DNA of 64,000 nucleotides from Dehalobacter sp. (GTDB lineage: Bacteria > Bacillota > Desulfitobacteriia > Desulfitobacteriales > Syntrophobotulaceae). Position numbers and translations under genes: made by a program. Numbering within the stretch: the first letter of the stretch is position 1; each line of letters opens with the position of its first letter. This document shows positions 43,092 to 52,174 of the stretch, piece by piece. The stretch is taken from the NCBI GenBank assembly GCA_023667845.1, contig JAMPIU010000206.1, positions 186,001 through 250,000 of the forward strand, read 5' to 3'. The notes under the pieces are model-generated. The model was not told where the DNA came from. It saw only the letters and a program-made list of their open reading frames with translations, and made no database searches.

Positions 43092-43505
43092 CTACGCTTC
43101 ACTCCTTTCAGCCTGAACCGACTGAGGCTCGGCTTTATAGAGGATTCTGTTAAGATCTTCCCGGAAGAAGACCGTCTGTTCAAAAGCTTGCGTATTGTAC
43201 AAAGCATCTTGAGGACAGGCCTCAACACAAAATCCGCAGAAAATACAGCTTTCCATCAGCATACGATACTGAGCCAGCTTTCTTTTGTTGTTCTCATCCT
43301 TATAGCTTTCAATCGAGATAATCCCGTTGGGACAGGCGTTGACGCAAAGTCCGCATGCCGTACATTTATCCGGGGTCAGTTCAAACCATCCCCGGGAACG
43401 CTTCGGCAGGTTAGGCTTTTGCTCCGGGTACATCTCCGTGACTTTCTTTTTGAAAAAGTGTCTGATTGATATGCTTAAGCCTTTTAAAAGTCCTTGTCCG
43501 TACAC
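43092..43505 (-). CDS. nuoI: NADH-quinone oxidoreductase subunit I (8Fe ferredoxin)
   Basis: 137 aa. Two 4Fe-4S motifs, CTACGLCVNACPN (about residues 53-65) and CIFCGFCVEACPQ (about 87-99), carry electrons in the peripheral arm. GTG start 43505 with AAGGTGG 7 bases upstream. In a complex without NuoEFG this subunit is a likely entry point for electrons from ferredoxin or another donor. Confidence 0.93.
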   Translation of the reverse strand: MYGQGLLKGLSISIRHFFKKKVTEMYPEQKPNLPKRSRGWFELTPDKCTACGLCVNACPNGIISIESYKDENNKRKLAQYRMLMESCIFCGFCVEACPQDALYNTQAFEQTVFFREDLNRILYKAEPQSVQAERSEA

Positions 43506-43517
43506 GATTTCACCACC

Positions 43518-44564
43518 TTAACCTGCAATCATCCGGTAGACGTAAACGCCAATGCCGGTGATCACAATATTAAATAAAGTAAGCGGGATCAGGAATTTCC
43601 AGCCGATATGCATCAAATGCTCGACTTTTACCCTGACAAATGTCCATCTGACCCACATGAACAGGAAAATCATCAAGTAAATTTTAATCATCATCCAGAT
43701 GAATCCCGGTATGAAGGTCAAGCCAAACGGTGCATTCCAGCCGCCGAGGAACACAACGGCTGCAATCGCCGAGACCGCAACCAGATGGGTATATTCAGCG
43801 ACCATAAACAACGCATAGCGGATACCCGAATACTCGACGAAGTATCCCGCAACCAACTCCTGCTCCCCTTCCGCCAAGTCGAACGGTCCACGGTTTGTTT
43901 CCGCGATGGAACAAACAAAATAAGCGAAGAAGGCAAGAATCTGCGGAAAGACAAACCAGACGTTTTTCTGGGCATCGACAATCTCGGTAAGGCTTAAGCT
44001 TCCGGTGATCATGACGATGCCGAGCAAAGAAAAGGCCAGCGGAATTTCATAGCTGATCATCTGAGCAGCCGTTCTCATCCCGCCGAGCAGCGCGTATTTA
44101 TTATTCGAAGCAAAACCGGCCATGACAAAGGCAATCGTTCCTGTAGAACCAATCGCAATAAAGTACAGTAGTCCGACATTCAAATCTTCCAGGATCATGC
44201 CTTTGCCAAGAGGAATAACGGCCCAGCCCATAATTGCCGTAAGGAATGCGCAGATACTGGCAATCTTAAATACCGGTCTGTCCACGTTTTCGGGAATGAT
44301 ATCCTCTTTCCCGAGCATTTTGACAATATCAACCGGGAACTGCAGAAAACCTGCAGGTCCAAGGCGGTTAGGGCCGACGCGGTCAGCGTAAAAAGCAGCA
44401 AACTTACGTTCCAGCCAGACCAGAACAATTAGGTTCGTTAGCACAAAGATAATGACAATTAAAACCAGAATGGTTTTAATCAATATTTCAGCAGGCAATG
44501 CCGGTATTCCAATCCCAACAAGCCACTGTCTGAACATATCGACCCAAACAAGAAATAGTACCAT
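43518..44564 (-). CDS. nuoH: NADH-quinone oxidoreductase subunit H
   Basis: About 348 aa, eight helices. The quinone-chamber motifs VWLERKFAAFYADRVGPNR and PFDLAEGEQELVAGYFVEYSG, with their conserved charges, are intact. Start ATG 44564 (MVLFLVW), 5 bases after GGAGG; the ATG at 44576 lies in the ribosome site. Confidence 0.93.
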   Translation of the reverse strand: MVLFLVWVDMFRQWLVGIGIPALPAEILIKTILVLIVIIFVLTNLIVLVWLERKFAAFYADRVGPNRLGPAGFLQFPVDIVKMLGKEDIIPENVDRPVFKIASICAFLTAIMGWAVIPLGKGMILEDLNVGLLYFIAIGSTGTIAFVMAGFASNNKYALLGGMRTAAQMISYEIPLAFSLLGIVMITGSLSLTEIVDAQKNVWFVFPQILAFFAYFVCSIAETNRGPFDLAEGEQELVAGYFVEYSGIRYALFMVAEYTHLVAVSAIAAVVFLGGWNAPFGLTFIPGFIWMMIKIYLMIFLFMWVRWTFVRVKVEHLMHIGWKFLIPLTLFNIVITGIGVYVYRMIAG

Positions 44565-44600
44565 ATTTTCCTCCATCTTCTGAATTCTTGTTTCTGTCTG

Positions 44601-45710
44601 TTAGCGGTCAATTTCTCCCAACACAATGTCTAAGGAAGCAAAAGCAACCACTGCATCCTGCAGATGCAAACCGACAGCCATTTCTTCAAAAATTGCCACA
44701 TTCACAAAACAGGGAGAACAAATCCTTAAACGGTAAGGTTTGGCTGTACCATCACTCACAATATGGAAACCAAGATGCCCTTTGGAATGCTCGATACGGT
44801 GATAGACTTCTCCGGCAGGAGGTTTAATTATTTTCGGGACCTTGGCCAGAACTGGACCTTCCGGAATTTCTCTATAAGCCTGTTCTAAAATTTTGACGCT
44901 TTCAGCCATCTCTTCCATACGAACAATATAACGATCAAACGTATCCCCAGTCTGACGGACCGGCACATTGAATTTGAAACGGTCATAAATTCCGTAGGGC
45001 TCGTCCCGGCGCAGGTCATAATCAATGCCTGAAGCCCTGGCCGAAGGACCGGATATCCCGTAAATCAAAGCTTTTTCGCGGGAAAGCGGGGCAACCCCCT
45101 TTGTACGGGCCTGGAATATCTCATTGCCTGTTAAAATACCGTGGTACTCTTCCATGCATTTCGGCATGATATCGAGCAGTTTGCGCAGGGCAGGCATAAA
45201 TTCTTCGTTCAGATCAGCAGCAACGCCACCAAACCGCATATAATTCGGCATCATGCGGCTACCGGTTGCCATTTCAAATAAATCTAGAATTGTGTCTCTC
45301 TCGCGGAACCCATAAGTCCAAGGTGTGAAACCGGCCATGTCCAGCGCCATCGAGGAATAAAATACCAGGTGGCTGGCAATACGCTGAAGTTCCGCCATCA
45401 TCACCCGGATATATTCAGCCCGTTCAGGAACCTGATCGGAAATACCCATCAATTTTTCCACCGCACGGACATAAGCCTCTTCATTCAATATGCCTGAAAC
45501 ATAGTCCAGCCGTCCGTTGTACGGAATAAACTGGGTATAGGTGCGGGACTCCGCTAATTTTTCAATGCCGCGGTGCAGATAACCGATATGGTTCACGCAC
45601 TTGGTAATATATTCGCCCTGCATCGTGAACACACCGCGATACACCCCGTGCGTACTGGGGTGCTGAGGACCAAAGTTTAAGTTCATCTCCTGGGTTCTTA
45701 TGTCATTCAT
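44601..45710 (-). CDS. nuoD: NADH-quinone oxidoreductase subunit D
   Basis: 369 aa. The 49-kDa subunit homologue related to [NiFe] hydrogenase large subunits, with FGPQHPSTHGVYR at the start (quinone-site His), RIEHSKGHLGFHIVSDG near the end and no hydrogenase cysteine pairs. Separate nuoC and nuoD genes, unlike the fused enterobacterial form. Confidence 0.95.
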   Translation of the reverse strand: MNDIRTQEMNLNFGPQHPSTHGVYRGVFTMQGEYITKCVNHIGYLHRGIEKLAESRTYTQFIPYNGRLDYVSGILNEEAYVRAVEKLMGISDQVPERAEYIRVMMAELQRIASHLVFYSSMALDMAGFTPWTYGFRERDTILDLFEMATGSRMMPNYMRFGGVAADLNEEFMPALRKLLDIMPKCMEEYHGILTGNEIFQARTKGVAPLSREKALIYGISGPSARASGIDYDLRRDEPYGIYDRFKFNVPVRQTGDTFDRYIVRMEEMAESVKILEQAYREIPEGPVLAKVPKIIKPPAGEVYHRIEHSKGHLGFHIVSDGTAKPYRLRICSPCFVNVAIFEEMAVGLHLQDAVVAFASLDIVLGEIDR

Positions 45711-45745
45711 TCTTACACCTCAAATTCTGTTTCGCATTTTGGTGT

Positions 45746-46207
45746 TTAATCAGCCTGCTGCGTAAAATCTTTGCGCAAAGGATGTCCGGCAAAGTCCTCC
45801 GGCAGCAGAATTCTTCTGAGATCAGGATGATCATTAAATAGAATCCCCATCAAATCGAAAACTTCCCTTTCGTGTACCTGAGCCGCTTTCCAGACAGAAC
45901 TGACCGACGGTACCCAGCAGGGATTCTCTTTGCTTATTTCCACTTTTACAGTCAAATAATGCTTATGCTCAATCGAAAACAGGTGATAGATCACAGTGAA
46001 GTTTTCCGGATAATCCACAGAGCTCAGATTCATCAGAACATCGAATTTGTACTGTGGATTTTCCCTAAGTTTCTGCATGGTCTCCACAAGCTTCAAGCGG
46101 GGTACTTTTATGGAAGCTTCCGTATTGTCCTCAAAGACTTCCGCTTGCGCATCCATCTTCTCATTAAGAAAGGCAACCAGCGCTTGACGATCAATCTTTT
46201 TATCCAT
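45746..46207 (-). CDS. nuoC: NADH-quinone oxidoreductase subunit C
   Basis: 153 aa. The 30-kDa subunit with the signature [22 protein letters not shown]-type stretch (about residues 112-133) and GHPLRKDF near the end. Start ATG 46207 overlaps the nuoB end by 8 bases. Confidence 0.94.
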   Translation of the reverse strand: MDKKIDRQALVAFLNEKMDAQAEVFEDNTEASIKVPRLKLVETMQKLRENPQYKFDVLMNLSSVDYPENFTVIYHLFSIEHKHYLTVKVEISKENPCWVPSVSSVWKAAQVHEREVFDLMGILFNDHPDLRRILLPEDFAGHPLRKDFTQQAD

Positions 46208-46739
46208 TCTGCATGATCCTCTCCTTGTTGTTCTCAGCGAACTTTCTGGGATTCGTCACTTTTTTCCGCAGCTCGAGAAGTCCGTAGAACAGTGCTTCCG
46301 GTCTCGGCGGACAGCCCGGTACGTAGACATCTACCGGCAAGAACGTATCGGCTCCTTTCACAACACTATAGGAGTCTTTGAACGGACCACCGCTGATCGC
46401 GCAACTGCCCATTGCCAGCACGTATTTCGGTTCGGCCATTTGTTCATACAGTCGGGCAACAATCGGTTCCATTTTTTTCGTGACTGTGCCCGCGATAATC
46501 AGAAGGTCGCACTGACGCGGCGAAGGTCTGAATACTTCGGACCCGAAACGCGCGATGTCATAGCGGGCATCTCCGGCCGCCATCATTTCAAACGCACAGC
46601 AGGCCAGACCGAACGTCAGCGGCCAGAAGGACCGGGAGCGGCACCAGTTCAGCGCATCTTCGATCTTGCACATGATAATATTGTTTGGCATCTCATATTC
46701 CGGCACTTCAACTTTATAGTTTTTCTTAACTACATCCAT
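46200..46739 (-). CDS. nuoB: NADH-quinone oxidoreductase subunit B
   Basis: 179 aa. It binds cluster N2: the Cys-Cys pair in [10 protein letters not shown], the Cys in MGSCAISGG and the Cys in [10 protein letters not shown] are all present. ATG 46739 follows GGAGGG by 9 bases. Confidence 0.95.
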   Translation of the reverse strand: MDVVKKNYKVEVPEYEMPNNIIMCKIEDALNWCRSRSFWPLTFGLACCAFEMMAAGDARYDIARFGSEVFRPSPRQCDLLIIAGTVTKKMEPIVARLYEQMAEPKYVLAMGSCAISGGPFKDSYSVVKGADTFLPVDVYVPGCPPRPEALFYGLLELRKKVTNPRKFAENNKERIMQNG

Positions 46740-47086
46740 TCCAGAGCGCCCTCCTTCCAAGCATAGGCAAAGCCAAGAATGAGAATCGCAATGAAGATCA
46801 CCATCTCAACAATAGCAAACAAGCCCAGATTTTGGAATAACATGGCCCAAGGATAGAGGAAAATTGTTTCAACATCAAAAACCACAAAAATTAAAGCATA
46901 CATAAAGTAACTAATTTTGAAACGAATCCACGTATCCCCCTGGGTATCAAGGCCACACTCGTAAGTCAACAATTTTGCCTTGGTTGGATTGCTAGGACAG
47001 AGCAGCCTCTGAACCACCAGCAGAATTACTGGGAATACAATTCCCCACGCTAAAATTACTGCGATCCCTGCGTAGTTAATTAACAT
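46730..47086 (-). CDS. nuoA: NADH-quinone oxidoreductase subunit A
   Basis: 118 aa with three helices and the loop [19 protein letters not shown] containing the conserved Cys. First gene of the 11-gene operon. The upstream region 47087-47298 has no gene and should contain the operon promoter; I could not fix a clear -35/-10 pair. Confidence 0.94.
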   Translation of the reverse strand: MLINYAGIAVILAWGIVFPVILLVVQRLLCPSNPTKAKLLTYECGLDTQGDTWIRFKISYFMYALIFVVFDVETIFLYPWAMLFQNLGLFAIVEMVIFIAILILGFAYAWKEGALEWM

Positions 47087-47298
47087 TGTCTACCCCCTCT
47101 ATATATAAATGAAAATGAATTTAGATTCTCACCAGAGAATTATTGCAAGATGCGTGCCAGAAGTATCCGACACTCAACTTATAAAAATAAAGGCCCAAAT
47201 ACAGGCTTTTTCTCAAATTGTTAAAGCCTGGTAAAAACAAAATATCATTCCGAAAAATTCATAAGTGTACAATTTATTTTCAATTTGATCAATTGAAA

Positions 47299-47337
47299 CA
47301 AAAAAGAGATGGTAATCTCAGTCTTTATTATACCATC
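47299..47337 (-). terminator. Terminator of the fprA-dfx operon
   Basis: GATGGTA (47308-47314) pairs with TACCATC (47331-47337) around a 16-base loop. Then TCTTTTTTG on the minus strand. Confidence 0.65.
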
Positions 47338-47386
47338 CCTCTCCTATGATCTCATTATCAACTATTAAGAATAAAAAACCTTAGGT

Positions 47387-47767
47387 CTATTTTGTTTTCC
47401 AAAGCCCATGCAGATTGCAGTATTCCCTGACCTCGAGAACGGCTGCAATATCTACTGGGAAAAAAGCCTCAGGCTTCTGTCCTGGTTTTAGCTCGGCACG
47501 ACAGATTTTATCTGCAGTCAGAACTTCAATAAACTGAATAAAATGTTTTTCTTCCATGGGGTGCTCAATGCTGCCAACCGTTACTTTAATGCCCTTTTCT
47601 GTTGGCTGGACCATCGGAAGATGTTTTTCCAAACCCATATCTTCTGAACGTCCCTCAAGCTTTTCCATGGGCTGACCGCAGCATACCAAGGCCGGGGCCC
47701 CTGTGTGAACAATCTCCACAACATTGCCACAGACGTTGCACTTGTAGATCTCTCTTAAATTCGTCAT
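47387..47767 (-). CDS. dfx: Desulfoferrodoxin (superoxide reductase)
   Basis: 126 aa, two-iron (class I) type. The N-terminal rubredoxin-like centre uses CNVCG and VCCGQP. The catalytic iron site has its histidines in EKHLP, IEHPMEEKHFIQF and CNLHGLW, with the Cys just before the last His. It reduces superoxide to peroxide without releasing O2. Start overlaps the fprA stop (ATGA), so both are translated together. Confidence 0.95.
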   Translation of the reverse strand: MTNLREIYKCNVCGNVVEIVHTGAPALVCCGQPMEKLEGRSEDMGLEKHLPMVQPTEKGIKVTVGSIEHPMEEKHFIQFIEVLTADKICRAELKPGQKPEAFFPVDIAAVLEVREYCNLHGLWKTK

Positions 47768-48936
47768 AGGATATTTCCCTCCAATTTCTCTTTCATTTCT
47801 TCCAGTTGATCCTCTTCCGGAATATATTGGATCCTGATATTTTCCAGGGTTTCAAAACCGCAGTCCTTCAGATACTGCTCGACTTGCCCGATACTCTGGC
47901 CGCTCCAGCCATAAGAACCGAACGCCAGTCCAATTCTGTCTTTCGGAGCCAGACCCTTAAGATAGGTTAAGAAACTGGCTACACTCGGCATCAAATTATT
48001 ATTCAGGGTCGGTGAGCCGACGCAGATATATTTTGCTGTGATCACTTCAGTCATAATATCTGAAATATGGTTATTTTTTAGATCCATAAACCGGACGTTA
48101 TAGCCCTTTTTCTCAAATACATCGCTGATGCTCTCCGCAATGATCTCCGTTGCGTTCCACATCGTGTCATAGACGATCACGGCCTTTTTCTCCGTGGCAT
48201 TCGTGGACCATTTTTGATACTCACTAAGAATTGCCGGGATGTTGGAGCGCCAGATCAGTCCATGGCTGGTCGCAATTACCTCAACATCCAGTCCGCCTAA
48301 GGTTCCTAAAGCTTTTTGGACCTGACCGCCGTACGGCAGGACAATATTCGCGTAATATTTCCTGGCTTCTTCCAGGATGACCCCAAGCTGGAGTTCATCA
48401 TCAAATCTCTCGGTTGAAGCAATATGCTGGCCGAAAGCATCATTCGAGAACAGAATTTTATCTTCCTCAAGGTAGGTCACCATATTATCCGGCCAGTGTA
48501 CCATTGGGGTCTGGACGAAAGTTAGATTCCTCTTGCCGATATTCAGGACATCTCCTGATTTGACAATCCGATAGTTCCAGTCTTCCTGGAAATGCGCCTT
48601 GAGCCCTTTTTCCCCATTGGGGGACGTGACCAGGGTTGCCTTGGCGGCAATCTCCATGATTTCCGGCAAGCTTCCTGAATGATCCTGCTCGACATGATTG
48701 GAGATAACATAATCAATATCTGCTGGGTCAATTACGTCCGAAATCCGTTCCAGCATTTCGTCAAAAAGGTAATGTTTTACCGTATCAATTAATGTAATTT
48801 TCTCATCAATGATCAGATAGGCATTATATGTACTGCCCCTTTGAGTCAGATACCCATGAAAATTTCTGATGTTCCAGTCAATTCCGCCTACCCAGTATAC
48901 ATTCTCCTTAATTTGAATTGCTTTTATAGGAATCAC
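47764..48936 (-). CDS. fprA: Flavodiiron protein (A-type flavoprotein, O2/NO reductase)
   Basis: About 390 aa. The metallo-beta-lactamase domain (1-250) has the diiron ligands SNHVEQDHSG, HWPDNM and ATSHGLIW. A flavodoxin domain follows (about 250-390; VIVYDTMWNATE, SPTLNNN, FGSYGWSGQ). It reduces O2 to water or NO to N2O. The start is uncertain: homologues begin MKAIQIKENVYWVG, which aligns to an ATA codon (48925-48927) placed 6 bases after GAGGTG. GTG 48936 gives three more residues (used here); GTG 48975 is possible but unlikely. Confidence 0.93.
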   Translation of the reverse strand: MIPIKAIQIKENVYWVGGIDWNIRNFHGYLTQRGSTYNAYLIIDEKITLIDTVKHYLFDEMLERISDVIDPADIDYVISNHVEQDHSGSLPEIMEIAAKATLVTSPNGEKGLKAHFQEDWNYRIVKSGDVLNIGKRNLTFVQTPMVHWPDNMVTYLEEDKILFSNDAFGQHIASTERFDDELQLGVILEEARKYYANIVLPYGGQVQKALGTLGGLDVEVIATSHGLIWRSNIPAILSEYQKWSTNATEKKAVIVYDTMWNATEIIAESISDVFEKKGYNVRFMDLKNNHISDIMTEVITAKYICVGSPTLNNNLMPSVASFLTYLKGLAPKDRIGLAFGSYGWSGQSIGQVEQYLKDCGFETLENIRIQYIPEEDQLEEMKEKLEGNIL

Positions 48937-49184
48937 CTCATATCTTTGTCTTGATATTCCCTTCCTGGAATTCACATTTATTGATTATTTTTTCTTAAAA
49001 CTAGTTTATAATATTTTTATTATTTTTTCAATATCTTATTTATTAGGAATCATTATAACATAAAGTTATTTTTAGTCATTAGGCAAATTATTCAGTGAAA
49101 AAAGGAAATCATCACGCCCTTCAAGAATATATCTTCAAATACAATGGAAGACTCTATTTTTGCATGACAAAGGAGGATGAACAC

Positions 49185-49442
49185 ATGTCTTGTTTTAATC
49201 TTATGGCTGTAGCTGTTAACCATAGGGCGAAAAATGCTGCCGAAGTACAGGGCGTCTTGACAAAATATGGTTGTTTGATCACCGTAAGACTAGGTCTTCA
49301 TGAGGGCGGTAATGTATGTTCGGACTCAGGGTTAATCATTCTTCAGCTTTCCGGTACTCCCGAACAAACAGAATCTTTTGCTGGAGATTTGAACTCGATT
49401 CCCGGCGTCAACGCCAAATTTATCGAGATCTGCACCGAGTAA
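49185..49442 (+). CDS. TM1266-like putative iron-only hydrogenase system regulator
   Basis: 85 aa from ATG 49185, 8 bases after AAGGAGG. A small ACT/NikR-C-like fold: LMAVAVNHRAKNAAEVQGVL, RLGLHE, SDSGLIILQLSG, FAGDLNSIPGVNAKFIEI. It lacks a DNA-binding domain, so it probably senses a small ligand or regulates hydrogenase genes elsewhere. Its promoter region is shared divergently with fprA-dfx. Confidence 0.75.
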   Translation: MSCFNLMAVAVNHRAKNAAEVQGVLTKYGCLITVRLGLHEGGNVCSDSGLIILQLSGTPEQTESFAGDLNSIPGVNAKFIEICTE

Positions 49443-49565
49443 GAAACCTACTTTTAATCTTTTGTCATTTTTTACTTTTTTACAAATTATGCTAAATTAT
49501 TTACACCTTTTGTAATCAGATAAAGATACGAATACTACGATAGAGTCGAAAAGGAGGTATCATTT

Positions 49566-50399
49566 ATGTCGAAAACCCAAGTAAGCGAATTATTAAAAAT
49601 TCTTGACAGAGAAATTATGACAAAAAAAATACTCTCCGAACTGAATAATTATATCAATTTGAAAGACTCAATCATTGCGGTTATGAAGCATTTAAAGCAG
49701 ATCACTAATTGTGACGCTATCGGTATTCGCATATATGATGGCAAAGATTATCCCTTTTATGCCTGCGAAGGCTTGCCTGAGATGCGAATTTCTGAAGAAC
49801 CACCCCTGTGTTCCGTAAACCCTGAACTCAAAATCCTGAAGCTCTCTCAGGATGAATTCTGGTCTACAAAGTGTGTCTGCATGGATGTTATCCACGGAAA
49901 AGCAGACAGGAACATTCCTTTTTTCACTTCTCTGGGAAGCTTCTGGGCCAATGATCTGCCTTCTGTCCTTAAAACCAAGGATAAACATTGTATTGCGGCT
50001 GGCTTTAAATCTGTGGCTTTGATCCGTATCATGGCCAGGGATAACTGTATCGGTCTGATTCAGTTGTTGTGCAAGTCAGCGCCGTTTTATCTTGATATGA
50101 TTCTTTACCTCGAAATGGTAGGGACCTACATCGGCATGGCTATCAACAACAGTCTGACCTATGCCCGTATGAAGGAAGCCTACGATTCTCTGAATCAGCT
50201 CATCCCGATATGTTCAAGCTGCAAAAAAATTAATACGGAAGAAGAAAATTGGATCACAATTGAAGAATACCTATTCCAGCAGACTGGTTCTGAATTCACC
50301 CATACTATTTGCCCTGAGTGCATTGAAAAATTGTATCCTGCGCTCTATCATAAACTCAAGGAAAAGGAAAATAAAGAAGAAGCGTTTAAAGCTATGTAA
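49566..50399 (+). CDS. GAF-domain sensor with C-terminal zinc-knuckle-like motif
   Basis: 277 aa, soluble. A coiled-coil start (residues 1-30) is followed by a GAF domain (about 30-200; HLKQITNCDAIGIRIYDGKDYPFYA ... VALIRIMARDNCIGLIQLL). The tail carries ICSSCKKI, EEYLFQQ and HTICPECIEKLYP. This CxxCKK...CPEC tail is common in two-component sensor and regulator proteins of Clostridia and deltaproteobacteria, and may bind a metal. No output domain, so it probably acts through a partner. AAAGGAGG precedes the ATG. Cysteines inside the GAF domain (ACEGLP, CSVNPE, CVCMDV) could sense redox or bind a cluster. Confidence 0.75.
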   Translation: MSKTQVSELLKILDREIMTKKILSELNNYINLKDSIIAVMKHLKQITNCDAIGIRIYDGKDYPFYACEGLPEMRISEEPPLCSVNPELKILKLSQDEFWSTKCVCMDVIHGKADRNIPFFTSLGSFWANDLPSVLKTKDKHCIAAGFKSVALIRIMARDNCIGLIQLLCKSAPFYLDMILYLEMVGTYIGMAINNSLTYARMKEAYDSLNQLIPICSSCKKINTEEENWITIEEYLFQQTGSEFTHTICPECIEKLYPALYHKLKEKENKEEAFKAM

Positions 50400-50421
50400 T
50401 TACAATACCATTATGAAGGTA

Positions 50422-50521
50422 AGTCTGAGGACCACAATAGCCGCGTGCCACGGATGGCACAATACAAAAAGCCGCGCTCCGCATCGTGCTCCGCTCACAG
50501 CGGAACTGTGGCCCCCAGACT
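50422..50521. other. 100-nt multibranched GC-rich structured element
   Basis: An outer stem (AGTCTG...CCACA at 50422-50436 with TGTGG...CAGACT at 50507-50521) encloses at least two perfect hairpins, GTGCCA-cgga-TGGCAC and TCCGCT-cac-AGCGGA. The two GCCGCG blocks between them are direct repeats and do not pair. It is much more GC-rich than the flanks. There is no T-tract, so it is not a simple terminator. A small RNA, a structured 3' UTR or a small mobile element end are possible. Confidence 0.5.
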
Positions 50522-50598
50522 GATATCATAGGATAACTTGCTGAAAGCCCAGAGATTTTGGAATGTTAGCGAGGATTCCTGTTCAAATCTACACTACC

Positions 50599-50638
50599 CA
50601 AAAAAGAAAGACATCATATGAAATGACATCTTTCTTTA
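50599..50638 (-). terminator. Terminator of the rubrerythrin gene
   Basis: AAAGAAAGA (50603-50611) pairs with TCTTTCTTT (50629-50637), with inner TCAT/ATGA pairs. T-run on the minus strand. Confidence 0.7.
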
Positions 50639-50663
50639 GCCAAGCTTAGTTACCGTATAATGT

Positions 50664-51200
50664 TTAATAGTTCTGTGCAATCACTTCAAAGTACGCTTGC
50701 GGGTGGTCACAAACCGGGCAGGTCTCAGGCGCTTCAGTCCCTACATGAATATGTCCGCAATTACGGCATTTCCAGGCCGTATTTTGTTTTTTTGCAAATA
50801 CTTCCTTGTTCTGCAGATTCAGCAACAGCTGTTTGTATCTTTCCTCATGTTCTTTTTCTATTTTTCCAACGCCGTCGAATAATGCGGCAATGTCATCAAA
50901 TCCTTCTTCTCTGGCCTCTTCCGCCATTCTGGCGTACATGCTGGTCCATTCTTCTCTTTCCCCTGCGGCAGCTGCGACCAGATTTTCCGTCGTGCAGCCA
51001 ATTCCCTGGAGTTTCTTAAACCAAATCTTCGCATGTTCTTTTTCATTTTCTGCTGTCTCTAAAAAGATGGCGGCAATCTGCTCGTAACCCTCTTTCTTGG
51101 CAGCAGATGCGAAATAGGTATATTTGTTTCTCGCCTGTGATTCTCCGGCAAAAGCCTCCATTAAATTTTTCTCTGTCTTTGAACCTTTTAAATCTTTCAT
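50664..51200 (-). CDS. rbr: Rubrerythrin
   Basis: 178 aa. The N-terminal ferritin-like diiron domain has its Glu ligands in MEAFAGESQARNKY, ENEKEHAKIWF, AAAGEREEW and KIEKEHEERY. The C-terminal rubredoxin domain has CRNCG and CPVCDHPQAYF. It reduces hydrogen peroxide, completing detoxification after superoxide reductase. Start ATG 51200, 7 bases after AGGAG. Confidence 0.96.
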   Translation of the reverse strand: MKDLKGSKTEKNLMEAFAGESQARNKYTYFASAAKKEGYEQIAAIFLETAENEKEHAKIWFKKLQGIGCTTENLVAAAAGEREEWTSMYARMAEEAREEGFDDIAALFDGVGKIEKEHEERYKQLLLNLQNKEVFAKKQNTAWKCRNCGHIHVGTEAPETCPVCDHPQAYFEVIAQNY

Positions 51201-51388
51201 TTCATTACTCCTCTCTAACTTTTTCAACTGGCGCCAAGTACCTTGTCAACTCAGCGGGAACATGTAGATTTGGACTGATATGGTGCTAGACAATTGATCT
51301 AATATTTGAGGACCTAGAAAAAATTTTAAATGATTCAAAACAATTTTGCAATAGTTTTTTATAATAATTATCAATTTAATATGATTAT

Positions 51389-52147
51389 TTATACCACGTA
51401 ATTCTTCAACACACCTATCTTCTCAATATGAGCTTCTACCCTGTCTCCAGGGTTCATTGCTCCGATCCCGCCAGGTGTTCCGGTCATAATAACGTCGCCT
51501 GGCAGCAAGGTCATGATTGCCGACAGATATTCCACGAGCTCAAAACATCTGAAAACCAGATTCTTTGTGTTGGAGTTTTGGCGTACTTTCCCGTTCAGGG
51601 TAAGCTTGACGGCCAAGTTGTCAGGATTAGCGATATCAGTCTCAATCCATGGTCCCAGCGGACAAAATGTATCAAAACCTTTTGCTCTTGACCATTGACC
51701 GTCTTTATTTTGAAGATCCCTGGCAGTCACATCATTTCCGACCGTATAACCAAAGATATATTCAACGGCTTTGCTTTGCGCCACATTTTTTGCTTTTTTG
51801 CCAATCACGATCGCCAGCTCCGCTTCATAATGCAGGTTTTGCGTTTGAGGCGGATAGACAATATTCTCTTCAGGTCCAATCACACTCGTAGAAGGCTTAA
51901 GAAACAGCAAAGGTTCCGCAGGAATGGGCTTGCCAAATTCAATCGCATGATCCCGGTAATTCAATCCGACACATAATACCTTGGACGGTTCAACAGGTGC
52001 CAGAAGATGCACATCTTCCAGCGAACATATCCGGTCCGTTACCTCATAAACTCCAAAAATATCCCCTTTGACATAGCGGATCATCTGACCTGTCAATACG
52101 CCGTACCTAACCTGGTTTTCTGCATCCGTGAATCTAAGAAATTTCAT
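51389..52147 (-). CDS. Fumarylacetoacetate hydrolase (FAH) family protein
   Basis: 252 aa. A short N-terminal domain is followed by the FAH fold: VGLNYRDHAIEFGKPIP, metal-binding Glu residues in LHYEAELAIVIG, GYTVGNDVTARDLQ and VIMTGTPGGIGAMNPGD. Family members hydrolyse C-C bonds of acylpyruvates or decarboxylate oxaloacetate; substrate unknown. AGAGGGGAG upstream of the ATG. It follows the PAQR gene by 27 bases and may share its transcript. Confidence 0.88.
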   Translation of the reverse strand: MKFLRFTDAENQVRYGVLTGQMIRYVKGDIFGVYEVTDRICSLEDVHLLAPVEPSKVLCVGLNYRDHAIEFGKPIPAEPLLFLKPSTSVIGPEENIVYPPQTQNLHYEAELAIVIGKKAKNVAQSKAVEYIFGYTVGNDVTARDLQNKDGQWSRAKGFDTFCPLGPWIETDIANPDNLAVKLTLNGKVRQNSNTKNLVFRCFELVEYLSAIMTLLPGDVIMTGTPGGIGAMNPGDRVEAHIEKIGVLKNYVV

Positions 52148-52174
52148 GCGTCTTTACTCCCCTCTATGATTGCC

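Noticed and set aside
49095-49184. Upstream extension of the TM1266-like gene
   Set aside because: The first ATG lacks a ribosome site, while ATG 49185 has AAGGAGG at ideal distance and gives the normal family length.
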